This document shows, piece after piece, positions 34,194-42,187 of a DNA stretch of 64,000 bases (the first letter of the stretch is position 1; the number at the start of each line of letters is the position of its first letter). The DNA is from Flavobacterium sp. (GTDB lineage Bacteria; Bacteroidota; Bacteroidia; Flavobacteriales; Flavobacteriaceae): contig NZ_JAGIAV010000004.1 of assembly GCF_017744675.1 (NCBI RefSeq), positions 1,476,677 to 1,540,676 on the forward strand, in the 5' to 3' direction. The notes below the pieces were generated by a model. That model was not told where the DNA came from. It did no database searches and worked only from the letters and a program-made list of their open reading frames with translations. A program made the position numbers and the translations under genes.

Positions 34194-34697
34194 ATGAAAT
34201 CAAATCTTTTAATGAATTTTACTGTAAATAAAGAAAATAATACTGTAAATGTAAAACGCGAATTTAATGCTTCTTTGCCACAAGTTTGGTCTGCGTGGAC
34301 AGAACCTCAAATTCTGGATTTGTGGTGGGCGCCAGCTCCGTGGAAATCCCAAACAAAAAGCATGGAATTTAAAGAAGGCGGAAGAAGACTTTACGCCATG
34401 GTTGGTCCAGAAGGCGAAGAACATTGGGCAATAGCCGATTATACCTCAATAAATCCGACAACAAATGTAAAATGGCTGGACGCCTTTTCGGATAGCGAAG
34501 GAAATTTAAACAAAGAGTTTCCGAGATCTGATTGGAATGTTACCTTCTCTGAAAAAGACGGTTCTACTTTTGTTGATATTGTAATCAAACACGAGAAATT
34601 GTCAGATTTAGAAATGATTATCCAAATGGGATTCAAAGAAGGCTTTACGATTGCAATGGAAGGTTTGGATGCTATTTTTGCTGGAGAAGAAAAATAA
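34194..34697 (+). CDS. SRPBCC/AHSA1-domain protein, copy 2 (tandem paralogue)
   Basis: This 167-aa protein aligns end to end with the preceding gene without large gaps: the same LLMNF start, NVKREFNASLPQVWSAWTEP, LDLWWAPAPW, EFKEGGRRLYAMVGP and a C-terminal MGFKEGFTIAMEGLDAIF. Divergence is concentrated in the middle (HWAIADYTSINPTTN versus RWSYFEYSSISPKTN), where the ligand pocket would be. It is a tandem duplication that may have changed ligand specificity. A terminator follows. Confidence 0.88.
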   Translation: MKSNLLMNFTVNKENNTVNVKREFNASLPQVWSAWTEPQILDLWWAPAPWKSQTKSMEFKEGGRRLYAMVGPEGEEHWAIADYTSINPTTNVKWLDAFSDSEGNLNKEFPRSDWNVTFSEKDGSTFVDIVIKHEKLSDLEMIIQMGFKEGFTIAMEGLDAIFAGEEK

Positions 34698-34722
34698 AAC
34701 CTGAAATAGAATTCAAAATGTT

Positions 34723-34750
34723 AAATCCTGCATAATTGCAGGATTTTTTT
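34723..34750 (+). terminator. Terminator of the ArsR-SRPBCC operon
   Basis: AAATCCTGCA pairs with TGCAGGATTT around TAAT, followed by T-run. Confidence 0.85.
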
Positions 34751-34820
34751 GTAATTTTCGGTTCTAAAATCAATTTTTACTACAAAAAGTTATTTTTTTT
34801 AACCGTAAACACAAAATAAA

Positions 34821-35192
34821 ATGATGAAATTCTTTACTGCGCTTTTTTTATTCATTTCAGTTGCCGTTTTCTCCCAAAATAGATATGAACTTTCAGACGA
34901 AGGAAAAGACAAATTATATTTATCGGACTCTATTGCAAATCTTGCCAAAGCAGGAAAAATTACAGACCATCCAATGGTAGTTGTTGATGGAATTACGCAT
35001 CGTTATGAGGATTTAGAAAAAGAAAGACTTGCACTTTCAAAAATTGAAATTGCCAAAATTATTGCTCTTCAAAAACAAACTGGCATTAATATTTACGGAA
35101 AGTCAGGAGAACCGGGCGTTTTAATTGTTACTACAAACAGAAATAGTTATTATAAACCCGCACAAGAAGTAAAACCTAATGACTTTAAATAA
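34821..35192 (+). CDS. Secreted stand-alone TonB-plug-like protein
   Basis: This 123-aa protein has a signal peptide (MMKFFTALFLFISVAVFSQ). Its mature core, MVVVDGITHRYEDLEKERLA then IEIAKIIALQKQTGINIYG and GEPGVLIVTTN, follows the plug-domain pattern of SusC/TonB receptors (LVVVDG..., iy G..ganGVilitT), but no barrel follows. In known Bacteroidota proteins similar plug modules occur detached from receptors at the ends of other proteins. A secreted plug alone might bind receptor partners or ligands; this is speculative. The esterase gene follows after 19 bp. Confidence 0.65.
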   Translation: MMKFFTALFLFISVAVFSQNRYELSDEGKDKLYLSDSIANLAKAGKITDHPMVVVDGITHRYEDLEKERLALSKIEIAKIIALQKQTGINIYGKSGEPGVLIVTTNRNSYYKPAQEVKPNDFK

Positions 35193-35211
35193 ACATTTTC
35201 AATAATAAATA

Positions 35212-36081
35212 ATGAACAAACTTCTTTCTCTAGCTTTTTTACTTCTATCCTCCAGTTTAGTATTCAGCCAAAAAAACAAAACTAAAATCACAGAAACCTC
35301 TAAACCTTTTGTATTAGGTGTTATTGACGAAATCCAATCGAAAGAATTAAACGAAACACGAATTCTTAATATCTATCTTCCTGAAGGTTACAATCCTGCT
35401 GAAGCCACAAAATATCCTGTAATCTATTTATTGGATGGTTCTGCTGATGAAGATTTTATTCACATTTCTGGATTGGTGCAGTTTAATAGCTTTGAATGGA
35501 TCAATCAAGTTCCGAAATCAATTGTGGTCGGAATTGCTACAGTTGACCGAAAAAGAGATTTTACCTTTCCAACCACTCTTGAAAAAGATAAAACTCGTTT
35601 TCCGACAACGGGACATTCTGATCAATTTATAGCTTTTATCGAAAAAGAATTACAGCCTTTTATTGATAAAAAATATAAAACCAACGAATTTAAAACCATT
35701 ATTGGACAATCTTTAGGCGGTTTATTAGGAACTGAAATACTGCTAAAAAAACCGTTCCTTTTTAATAAGTACGTTATTGTAAGCCCTAGTTTGTGGTGGA
35801 ATAATGGCTCATTGCTAGATTTAGATTCTGAAATGCTAAAAGAAAATTTCAATCAGCAAACTGAAATTTATATTGCTGTTGGAAAAGAAGGATTGACTCC
35901 AACAGAAATTCCGCGTGTTATGGAAGTTGATGCCAATTTATTAGCCGAAAAACTAAAAGAGTCCAAAAGTAAAAACGTAAAAATCTATTTCGATTATTTC
36001 CCCGAAGAAAACCACGGATCGATTCTGCATACCGCTGTTGCTAATTCTTTTAAGTTTTTTTATTCTAAAAGTAAGGGATAA
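35212..36081 (+). CDS. Exported esterase-like alpha/beta hydrolase (IroE / esterase D type)
   Basis: This 289-aa protein has a signal peptide ending SLVFSQ, then NIYLPEGYNP and YPVIYLLDGSADEDFIH. The nucleophile elbow is GQSLGGLLGTE near 165, followed by YVIVSPSLWWNN, and the catalytic His in FPEENHGSILH near 270. This is the pattern of periplasmic siderophore/ester hydrolases, but no siderophore genes are close. It probably shares a transcript with the plug-like gene. Confidence 0.85.
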   Translation: MNKLLSLAFLLLSSSLVFSQKNKTKITETSKPFVLGVIDEIQSKELNETRILNIYLPEGYNPAEATKYPVIYLLDGSADEDFIHISGLVQFNSFEWINQVPKSIVVGIATVDRKRDFTFPTTLEKDKTRFPTTGHSDQFIAFIEKELQPFIDKKYKTNEFKTIIGQSLGGLLGTEILLKKPFLFNKYVIVSPSLWWNNGSLLDLDSEMLKENFNQQTEIYIAVGKEGLTPTEIPRVMEVDANLLAEKLKESKSKNVKIYFDYFPEENHGSILHTAVANSFKFFYSKSKG

Positions 36082-36407
36082 AAAAATCGATTTGTTTATT
36101 CAAAAAACCATAAAAGAAGACGCTCTTTTTATATTTTTCCGCATAAAAAAAATAGTAATCAATTATAAATCAAAGAATAGTAAAATAGTAAAAAGCATTA
36201 AATAGGTTTTATAAAAAAATAAACAAAAATTACGGTTTCCCGTAAAGATTGTAGGTTCGTATCACAGTATATTTGGCTCAAAAAAATCAAAAAAAAACAA
36301 TCAAAATAATCTACGCTAAACCCAACTATTTTTAATCTCAATTATAAAAAATAATCCCTTTAAATACTAAATCAAAATAAAACAAATCTAATAACCTATT
36401 TAATTTA
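36082..36407 (+). promoter_or_regulatory. Promoter region of outer-membrane barrel gene, with TTACGG dyad
   Basis: This 326-bp AT-rich gap holds no gene. TTACGG-TTTC-CCGTAA (36230-36245) is a perfect 6+6 dyad. Three bp later a TTG (36249) and TATATTTG (36268-36275) make a promoter with a short 16-bp spacer. The leader to the ATG is then about 130 nt. The dyad position immediately upstream of -33 suggests an activator site. Confidence 0.6.
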
Positions 36408-37634
36408 ATGAAAAAACAAATTTTATTTATTGCTTTAACTTTACTCTTTACTATTAAAAATTATTCTCAAATAGCTTTCGAAAAAGGATATATTATCTCA
36501 GAGAACAATCAAAAAACAGAATGCTTAATTGAAAATATAGATTGGAAAAACACTCCAACCAATTTCAGATACCGTCTTTCTGATGGCTCACCAATTATAG
36601 ATGCAGATATTAAGACTGTAAAAGAATTTGGAGTTTCTGGTCGAAATAAATTTATACGATCAATTGTAAATATAGATCGATCTACAAAAAACTTGCAAAA
36701 TATGACTAAAGATAAAAATCCTATTTTTCGAGAAGAAAATCTATTTCTACAGGTACTTATGGAAGGAAATGCTTCTTTGTATTTGTTTGATGACGGAACT
36801 GTAAGACGTTTCTTTTACAAAATAAATGGTCCTGAAATAAAGCAGCTTGTTTACAAAACTTACTTTGTAAATGATGACCAAATTGCTAAAAACAACTATT
36901 TCAGAGAACAACTTTATCTTGACTTGAAATGTGACAATATTCAACAAAATGAATACGAGACATTAAGCTATACTAAAAATGCTCTTATGCGCATTTTTAC
37001 AAAATATAATAAATGTGTAAATTCTGAATTTGTTGATCCGGAAGTAAAAGAAAATAAAGACTTATTCAATCTTACACTTAGACCTAGATATAATAATAGT
37101 TCTTTATCTATAGACAACTCTGTTTTTGAAGGAATTGGTTTTGATTTTGGCGGAAAATCAAGCTTTAGTTTAGGAATTGAAGCCGAATTTATTTTGCCCT
37201 TTAATAAAAATAGATGGTCTATTATTGTAGAACCCACGTACCAATATTACAAAGGAGAACAAACAATACAAAGTTCTCAAGTTGTTGGCGGCACTCTGAC
37301 AGGTAAAATAGATTACAAGTCGATTGAATTGCCAATTGGCGTTAGACGTTATTTCTTCATTAATAAAAATATCCAAATATTTGCCAACGGATCTCTTGTT
37401 GTAGATTTTAGTAATAACTCTAAAGTCAACATCGCAAGAAAAGATGGATCTGAACTAAATAAATTGGAGGTAAAGTCAGGTATTAATTTCGGTTTTGGTT
37501 TAGGATGTAAATTTTTGGATAAATTTAGTACAGAGATAAGATATCAGACCCCTAGAGGTATATTGGCCGATAATCCAGACTGGCGTTCGACTTACCAAAC
37601 CACTTCTTTAATTATTGGATATTCTTTCTTCTAA
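36408..37634 (+). CDS. Outer-membrane beta-barrel protein
   Basis: This 408-aa protein has a signal peptide (MKKQILFIALTLLFTIKNYSQ) and an N-terminal domain of about 200 residues (GYIISENNQKTECLIENIDW; LDLKCDNIQ). A C-terminal barrel follows, with alternating strands (FSLGIEAEFILPF, WSIIVEPTYQYYKGE, SIELPIGVRRYFF) and a terminal aromatic (IIGYSFF). The barrel is of the PorT/OmpW-like type frequent in Bacteroidota. Function unknown. Confidence 0.8.
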   Translation: MKKQILFIALTLLFTIKNYSQIAFEKGYIISENNQKTECLIENIDWKNTPTNFRYRLSDGSPIIDADIKTVKEFGVSGRNKFIRSIVNIDRSTKNLQNMTKDKNPIFREENLFLQVLMEGNASLYLFDDGTVRRFFYKINGPEIKQLVYKTYFVNDDQIAKNNYFREQLYLDLKCDNIQQNEYETLSYTKNALMRIFTKYNKCVNSEFVDPEVKENKDLFNLTLRPRYNNSSLSIDNSVFEGIGFDFGGKSSFSLGIEAEFILPFNKNRWSIIVEPTYQYYKGEQTIQSSQVVGGTLTGKIDYKSIELPIGVRRYFFINKNIQIFANGSLVVDFSNNSKVNIARKDGSELNKLEVKSGINFGFGLGCKFLDKFSTEIRYQTPRGILADNPDWRSTYQTTSLIIGYSFF

Positions 37635-37644
37635 TTTATCTTAA

Positions 37645-37686
37645 TTATATATGCTAACTGATAAAATTCTCAGTTAGCATATATAA
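37645..37686. terminator. Bidirectional terminator between barrel gene and comM
   Basis: A perfect 16-bp stem, TTATATATGCTAACTG and its inverse, surrounds a 10-nt loop between convergent stops. Confidence 0.75.
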
Positions 37687-37702
37687 CTTAAGGAATAAGA
37701 TA

Positions 37703-39238
37703 TTACCCAAGCCACCCTTCTCTATCCAAACTTCGATATTGAATCGCTTCGGCAATATGAGAAGAAACAATATTTTCGGAATGATCCAAATCGGCGATGG
37801 TTCTCGAAACTTTCAAAATTCTATCGTAGGCTCTGGCAGAAAGATTCAAACGTTCCATTGCGGTTTTTAATAATTCTTTTGAAGGTTCATCCAAAACACA
37901 ATATTCTCGAATGAGTTTACTGCTCATTTGGGCGTTGTAGTGAACGTTTTCTACACTTTCAAATCGTTTGGTTTGAATTTCTCTCGCCGCTGTAACACGT
38001 TTGCGAATTTCTACACTGCTTTCTGCTTTTCGTTCGTCTGATAATTTTTCGAATGGAACGGGCGTTACTTCAATATGAATATCGATTCTATCCAACAACG
38101 GGCCCGAAATTTTACTCATATAACGCTGCATTTCGTGTGGTGAAGAAGTATTCGGCATACTCGGATCGTTAAAAAATCCGCTTGGACTTGGGTTCATACT
38201 CGCCACAAGCATAAAAGACGAAGGATAGGTAATTGTAAACTTAGCGCGCGAAATCGTCACTTCTCGATCTTCCAAAGGCTGACGCATTACTTCTAAAACA
38301 TCTCGTTTAAATTCTGGCAATTCATCCAAAAACAAAACACCATTATGCGCCATCGAAATTTCGCCAGGCTGCGGATAACTTCCTCCACCAACAAGTGCCA
38401 CATTCGAAATAGTATGATGCGGACTCCTAAATGGCCTCTGATTCATTAATCCGACTTCTTTCAGTTTTCCTGCAACGCTATGAATTTTAGTAGTTTCCAA
38501 AGCTTCACGCAAAGTCATGGGCGGCAAAATACTCGGCACTCGTTTGGCCAACATTGTTTTTCCCGCTCCAGGCGGACCAATTAAAATAATGTTATGTCCA
38601 CCGGCTGCCGCGATTTCCATACAGCGTTTAATGCTTTCTTGTCCGCGTACGTCTGAAAAATCATGTTCTGGAAAATCTAACGTTTTGTAGAATTCTGCTC
38701 TTGTATCGATAACAGTTGGTTGTAGCGTTCCTTTGCCTGAAAAAAAATCGATGATTTCTTTTAGATTTGAAACTCCGTAAACATCCAAACCTGAAACGAT
38801 CGCCGCTTCTTTTACATTTTGAATCGGAAGAAAAAAACCTTTATAGCCTTCTTCTTTAGCTTTTATAGCAATTGGCAATGCTCCGCGAATGGGCTGCAGA
38901 CTTCCATCAAGAGAAAGTTCGCCCATGATTATATAACGTTCAATTTCAGGAGCTTTAATCTGATCTGAACCGACCAGAATTCCCATGGCTAAAGTCAGAT
39001 CATAAGAAGAACCTTCTTTTCTAAGATCGGCAGGCGCCATATTAACGGTGATTTTTTTTCCTGGAAAACTGAATCCGTTATTCTTTAAAGCGGCTGCGAT
39101 TCTAAAACTGCTTTCTTTTATGGCATTATCTGGAAGTCCAACTAAATGATAACCAATTCCTTTATCCATATGAACCTCAACAGTAATCGTTGTGGCCTCA
39201 ACTCCAAAAACGGCACTTCCGTAAACTTTTACTAACAT
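37703..39238 (-). CDS. comM: YifB/ComM-family Mg-chelatase-like AAA+ ATPase
   Basis: This 511-aa hexameric helicase-type ATPase promotes branch migration of incoming DNA in naturally transformable bacteria. It has the Lon-like N-terminal domain (MLVKVYGSAVFGVEATTITV), Walker A IGPPGAGKTMLA near 215, Walker B GVLFLDELPEF, and VASMNPSPSGFF and RIDIHIEVTPV in the Mg-chelatase part. The C4 zinc-cysteine insertion found in many homologues is not evident in the Mg-chelatase region. Length is normal. Confidence 0.93.
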   Translation of the reverse strand: MLVKVYGSAVFGVEATTITVEVHMDKGIGYHLVGLPDNAIKESSFRIAAALKNNGFSFPGKKITVNMAPADLRKEGSSYDLTLAMGILVGSDQIKAPEIERYIIMGELSLDGSLQPIRGALPIAIKAKEEGYKGFFLPIQNVKEAAIVSGLDVYGVSNLKEIIDFFSGKGTLQPTVIDTRAEFYKTLDFPEHDFSDVRGQESIKRCMEIAAAGGHNIILIGPPGAGKTMLAKRVPSILPPMTLREALETTKIHSVAGKLKEVGLMNQRPFRSPHHTISNVALVGGGSYPQPGEISMAHNGVLFLDELPEFKRDVLEVMRQPLEDREVTISRAKFTITYPSSFMLVASMNPSPSGFFNDPSMPNTSSPHEMQRYMSKISGPLLDRIDIHIEVTPVPFEKLSDERKAESSVEIRKRVTAAREIQTKRFESVENVHYNAQMSSKLIREYCVLDEPSKELLKTAMERLNLSARAYDRILKVSRTIADLDHSENIVSSHIAEAIQYRSLDREGWLG

Positions 39239-39317
39239 AATTATCTCTTCATTAATTGTTTTTAAAACTAATGAAAAAATATTAAAATGTAAATATTTTA
39301 TTACAATTTAAAAAATT

Positions 39318-40292
39318 TTAAAAGGAAAGCCCAATCTGAGTTTTAACTTCCTCCACTATTCTACTCAAATCCAAACAATTCTGATGTGACCAAAGTTTAC
39401 TTTCAATTTCATCATTCAAAATACAATTTTGGCACTCGATAATTTCATGAGAATATCCTTTTCCAAGTATTGGCAAAGTAAACGTTGCTTCTTTTTCTTC
39501 GTTCTTAAATAAAGAATAACCATCGGCAACAAACCACGGTGTGTTTAATTCTATTCTTCCTTCCGTTCCAGAAATCACAGCTTTCATATCAGATTCTGAA
39601 ACTATAGAAGCGTGCAAAACCGATTGCGCCGACTCGTATTGCAAAATCATCGAAGTCTTCAAATCAATATCATTTTTATGTTTAATGGCTTTTGCTAAAA
39701 TCTCTTTCGGATATCCTAATAGTATATAAGACAAAAACAATGAATAAACACCAATGTCAAATAATGCTCCGCCACCAAGTTCCTTATCAAAAAGTCTTTT
39801 GTTTTCTGTTTCACTTCCGTGAAAGGCAAAATCGGCTTTTATATAATTTATGTTGCCAATTGCTCCTTTATTTATTTTCTGCAAAACATCTTGAACTGAC
39901 GGTATGAATCGTGTCCAAAAAGCTTCCATAAAAAATTTATTGTGTTTTTTTGAAGCTTCAATTATCCTTTCGGCATCCTTGTGTGATAACGCCATTGGTT
40001 TTTCGCATAAAACATGTTTGCCACTTTCTAATGCTTTTATAGATAATTCGGCATGTGAATTATGAGGAGTTGCGATATATACAATTTCTACTTCATGATC
40101 TTCAAAAAGTAAATCATAAGAATTATACATTCTTAAAGCATTAAATTTTCCTCCAAACAGCTCGGCTTTAGAAAAATCTCTAGATGCAACTGCCGTCAAT
40201 TCAGCATTTTCAATCAATATTAAATCAGTTGCAAACTGACTTGCAATATTTCCAAGTCCAACTATTCCCCACTTAATTCTTCTATTTCCCAT
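39318..40292 (-). CDS. Gfo/Idh/MocA-family oxidoreductase
   Basis: This 324-aa cytoplasmic NAD(P)-dependent dehydrogenase has an N-terminal Rossmann site IVGLGNIASQFA (about 11-22). ATPHNSHAE and the catalytic-site motif HVLCEKPMA are near 92-105, and GGGALFDIGVYSL is near 170. Substrates in this family are sugars, inositols or dihydrodiols; LGYPKEI and GRIELNTPW resemble the trans-dihydrodiol/xylose dehydrogenase branch. It is monocistronic as far as the sequence shows. Confidence 0.88.
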   Translation of the reverse strand: MGNRRIKWGIVGLGNIASQFATDLILIENAELTAVASRDFSKAELFGGKFNALRMYNSYDLLFEDHEVEIVYIATPHNSHAELSIKALESGKHVLCEKPMALSHKDAERIIEASKKHNKFFMEAFWTRFIPSVQDVLQKINKGAIGNINYIKADFAFHGSETENKRLFDKELGGGALFDIGVYSLFLSYILLGYPKEILAKAIKHKNDIDLKTSMILQYESAQSVLHASIVSESDMKAVISGTEGRIELNTPWFVADGYSLFKNEEKEATFTLPILGKGYSHEIIECQNCILNDEIESKLWSHQNCLDLSRIVEEVKTQIGLSF

Positions 40293-40614
40293 ATTATATT
40301 ATAAGCATCAAAATTGTTAAAAAGATTAAAAAACATTCTTTACAACAATCTACAGACGTTTTTTAAACAACAAATATCTATTATCCTACAAAAAATAGCA
40401 ATCAATTACCCCAAAAATTATCAAAAATGATGGTAAGTGAAAAAAAAATGTTGTCAAATTGTAAATTTTAAGTTTGTTTTAAGAAATTCATACAAAATGA
40501 AAGGGGTTAAATTTTAAATTTAATAAAAATCAAGCAAACAACCCTATTTTTTTAGGGGGTATTAAATGATTTTATACTTTTATAAAAAATTTTAAAACTA
40601 AAAACTAAATAACT
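40293..40614 (+). promoter_or_regulatory. Upstream region of amt
   Basis: This 322-bp AT-rich gap lies between the divergent oxidoreductase and amt. ACCCTATTTTTTTAGGGGGT (40541-40560) can form a short hairpin. TACTTTTA near 40575 is only a weak -7 candidate. I find no sigma-54 type GG-N10-GC pair at a fitting distance. No gene or dispersed repeat is seen. Confidence 0.35.
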
Positions 40615-41931
40615 ATGCGAAAAATTATTTTAAGTGTGATTCTTATCACGATTTTGGTACTAAGCTTTATCTCAAACTTTATTATTGCAGACAACCCAAT
40701 TCCTGCAGAAGCTGTAAAGTTTGATACTGGAGATACTGCCTGGATGATCGTTGCAACTGCTTTTGTATTGCTAATGACACCTGGATTAGGATTTTTCTAT
40801 GGAGGTATGGTAGGTAAGAAAAACGTAATCAGCACTATGCTTCAAAGTTTTATGGCAATGGTAATTGTTACTATTCTATGGACCGTTGTTGCTTTTGGAT
40901 TGGCTTTTGGACCAACAATTGGAGGATTTATCGGAAATCCTTCTGAGAATTTGTTCTTTGCAGGAGTTGGCACTAATACAGCGTGGAGCCTTGCACCAAC
41001 CATTCCATTTATTTTATTCGCATTATTTCAGGCAAAATTCGCCATCATTACTCCTGCGTTAATTACAGGTGCTTTTGCAGAACGTATCCGTTTCTGGGCT
41101 TATTTATTATTCATGGTTTTATTCATTATTTTAATATATGCTCCTCTTGCTCATATGACATGGCACCCTGATGGAGTTTTCTTCAAAATGGGAGTTCTGG
41201 ACTTCGCCGGAGGAACAGTAGTGCATATGAGCGCTGGATGGGCTGCTTTGGCTGGAGCTATTTTCTTAGGAAAAAGAAAAGTTCAAAAAGTAAATCCTGC
41301 TAGAATTACTTATGTATTATTAGGAACAGGTTTACTTTGGTTCGGATGGTTCGGTTTCAACGCTGGATCTGCTTTAGGAGCAAATGGTCTTGCTGCTCAA
41401 GCTTTAGGAACAACTACTGTTGCTGCTGCCGCTGCTGCTATGGCTTGGGTTTTCCTTGATAAAATTTTAGGACACAAATTATCTGCTCTTGGAGCTTGTA
41501 TCGGAGCTGTTGTAGGTCTTGTTGCTATTACTCCTGCTGCTGGATATGTAAGCATCCCTCACGCAATTTTCATCGGTTTATTCTCTGCAATTGTAAGTAA
41601 CGTTGTAGTTAGTAAATTCCCTAAAGGAAAAATCGACGATGCTCTTGATGTATTTGCTTGTCACGGTGTTGGTGGTATGGTAGGAATGTTATTAACTGGT
41701 GTTTTCGCCTCTAAAGCAATCAATCCTGCAGTTGGAGACAACCAAGGTTTAATCTTCGGAACTCCAACATTATTCATCAACCAATTAACAGCTTTAGTTG
41801 CTGTTTCAATCTTTGCCTTTGTAGGTTCTTACGTTTTATTCTTCATCGTAAATAAAATTACTCCTCTAAGAGTTACTGAAGAAAAAGAAGAATTAGGATT
41901 AGACATTTCTCAACACGGAGAATTCTTATAA
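40615..41931 (+). CDS. amt: Ammonium transporter
   Basis: This 438-aa Amt/Rh channel protein imports ammonium through the inner membrane. The first roughly 25 residues form a cleaved or extra leader helix, then DTAWMIVATAFVLLMTPGLG starts the 11-helix core. AFAERIRFWAYLLF and the twin pore histidines, in GGTVVHMSAGWAAL and DVFACHGVGGMVG, are present. No glnB/glnK gene is adjacent, unlike in many bacteria. It supplies substrate for glutamate synthesis. Confidence 0.95.
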   Translation: MRKIILSVILITILVLSFISNFIIADNPIPAEAVKFDTGDTAWMIVATAFVLLMTPGLGFFYGGMVGKKNVISTMLQSFMAMVIVTILWTVVAFGLAFGPTIGGFIGNPSENLFFAGVGTNTAWSLAPTIPFILFALFQAKFAIITPALITGAFAERIRFWAYLLFMVLFIILIYAPLAHMTWHPDGVFFKMGVLDFAGGTVVHMSAGWAALAGAIFLGKRKVQKVNPARITYVLLGTGLLWFGWFGFNAGSALGANGLAAQALGTTTVAAAAAAMAWVFLDKILGHKLSALGACIGAVVGLVAITPAAGYVSIPHAIFIGLFSAIVSNVVVSKFPKGKIDDALDVFACHGVGGMVGMLLTGVFASKAINPAVGDNQGLIFGTPTLFINQLTALVAVSIFAFVGSYVLFFIVNKITPLRVTEEKEELGLDISQHGEFL

Positions 41932-41965
41932 GATATTTGCCCTTTATCACATTACTTGATTTAAT

Positions 41966-42004
41966 AAAAAAAGCACTCTAAATTTGACTTAGAGTGCTTT
42001 TTGT
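41966..42004 (+). terminator. Terminator of amt
   Basis: AAAGCACTCTAA pairs with TTAGAGTGCTTT around ATTTGAC, with a T-tail. Confidence 0.85.
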
Positions 42005-42078
42005 TTGAATGAGCTTCTTAAATATTCGCTTAAATTTCTAAAGAGAAAATCTACTGAAAACATTTCTTGTCCATATAT

Positions 42079-42111
42079 AAAAAGCGCTCTAAGTAATTTT
42101 AGAGCGCTTTT
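42079..42111 (-). terminator. Terminator of dsbD (reads leftward)
   Basis: AAAAGCGCTCTAA pairs with TTAGAGCGCTTTT around GTAATT. The stem is almost the same as that of the amt terminator 110 bp away, suggesting duplication of the hairpin. Confidence 0.75.
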
Positions 42112-42187
42112 CTTTGAATTAATTTCAACCCCCAAGAAAATATTAATTTTTAGAACATCGTAATTATCTGTTCTTAATTGTAAAATC

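Noticed and set aside
40293..40614. Sigma-54 promoter for amt
   Set aside because: No GG-N10-GC pair at a suitable position.
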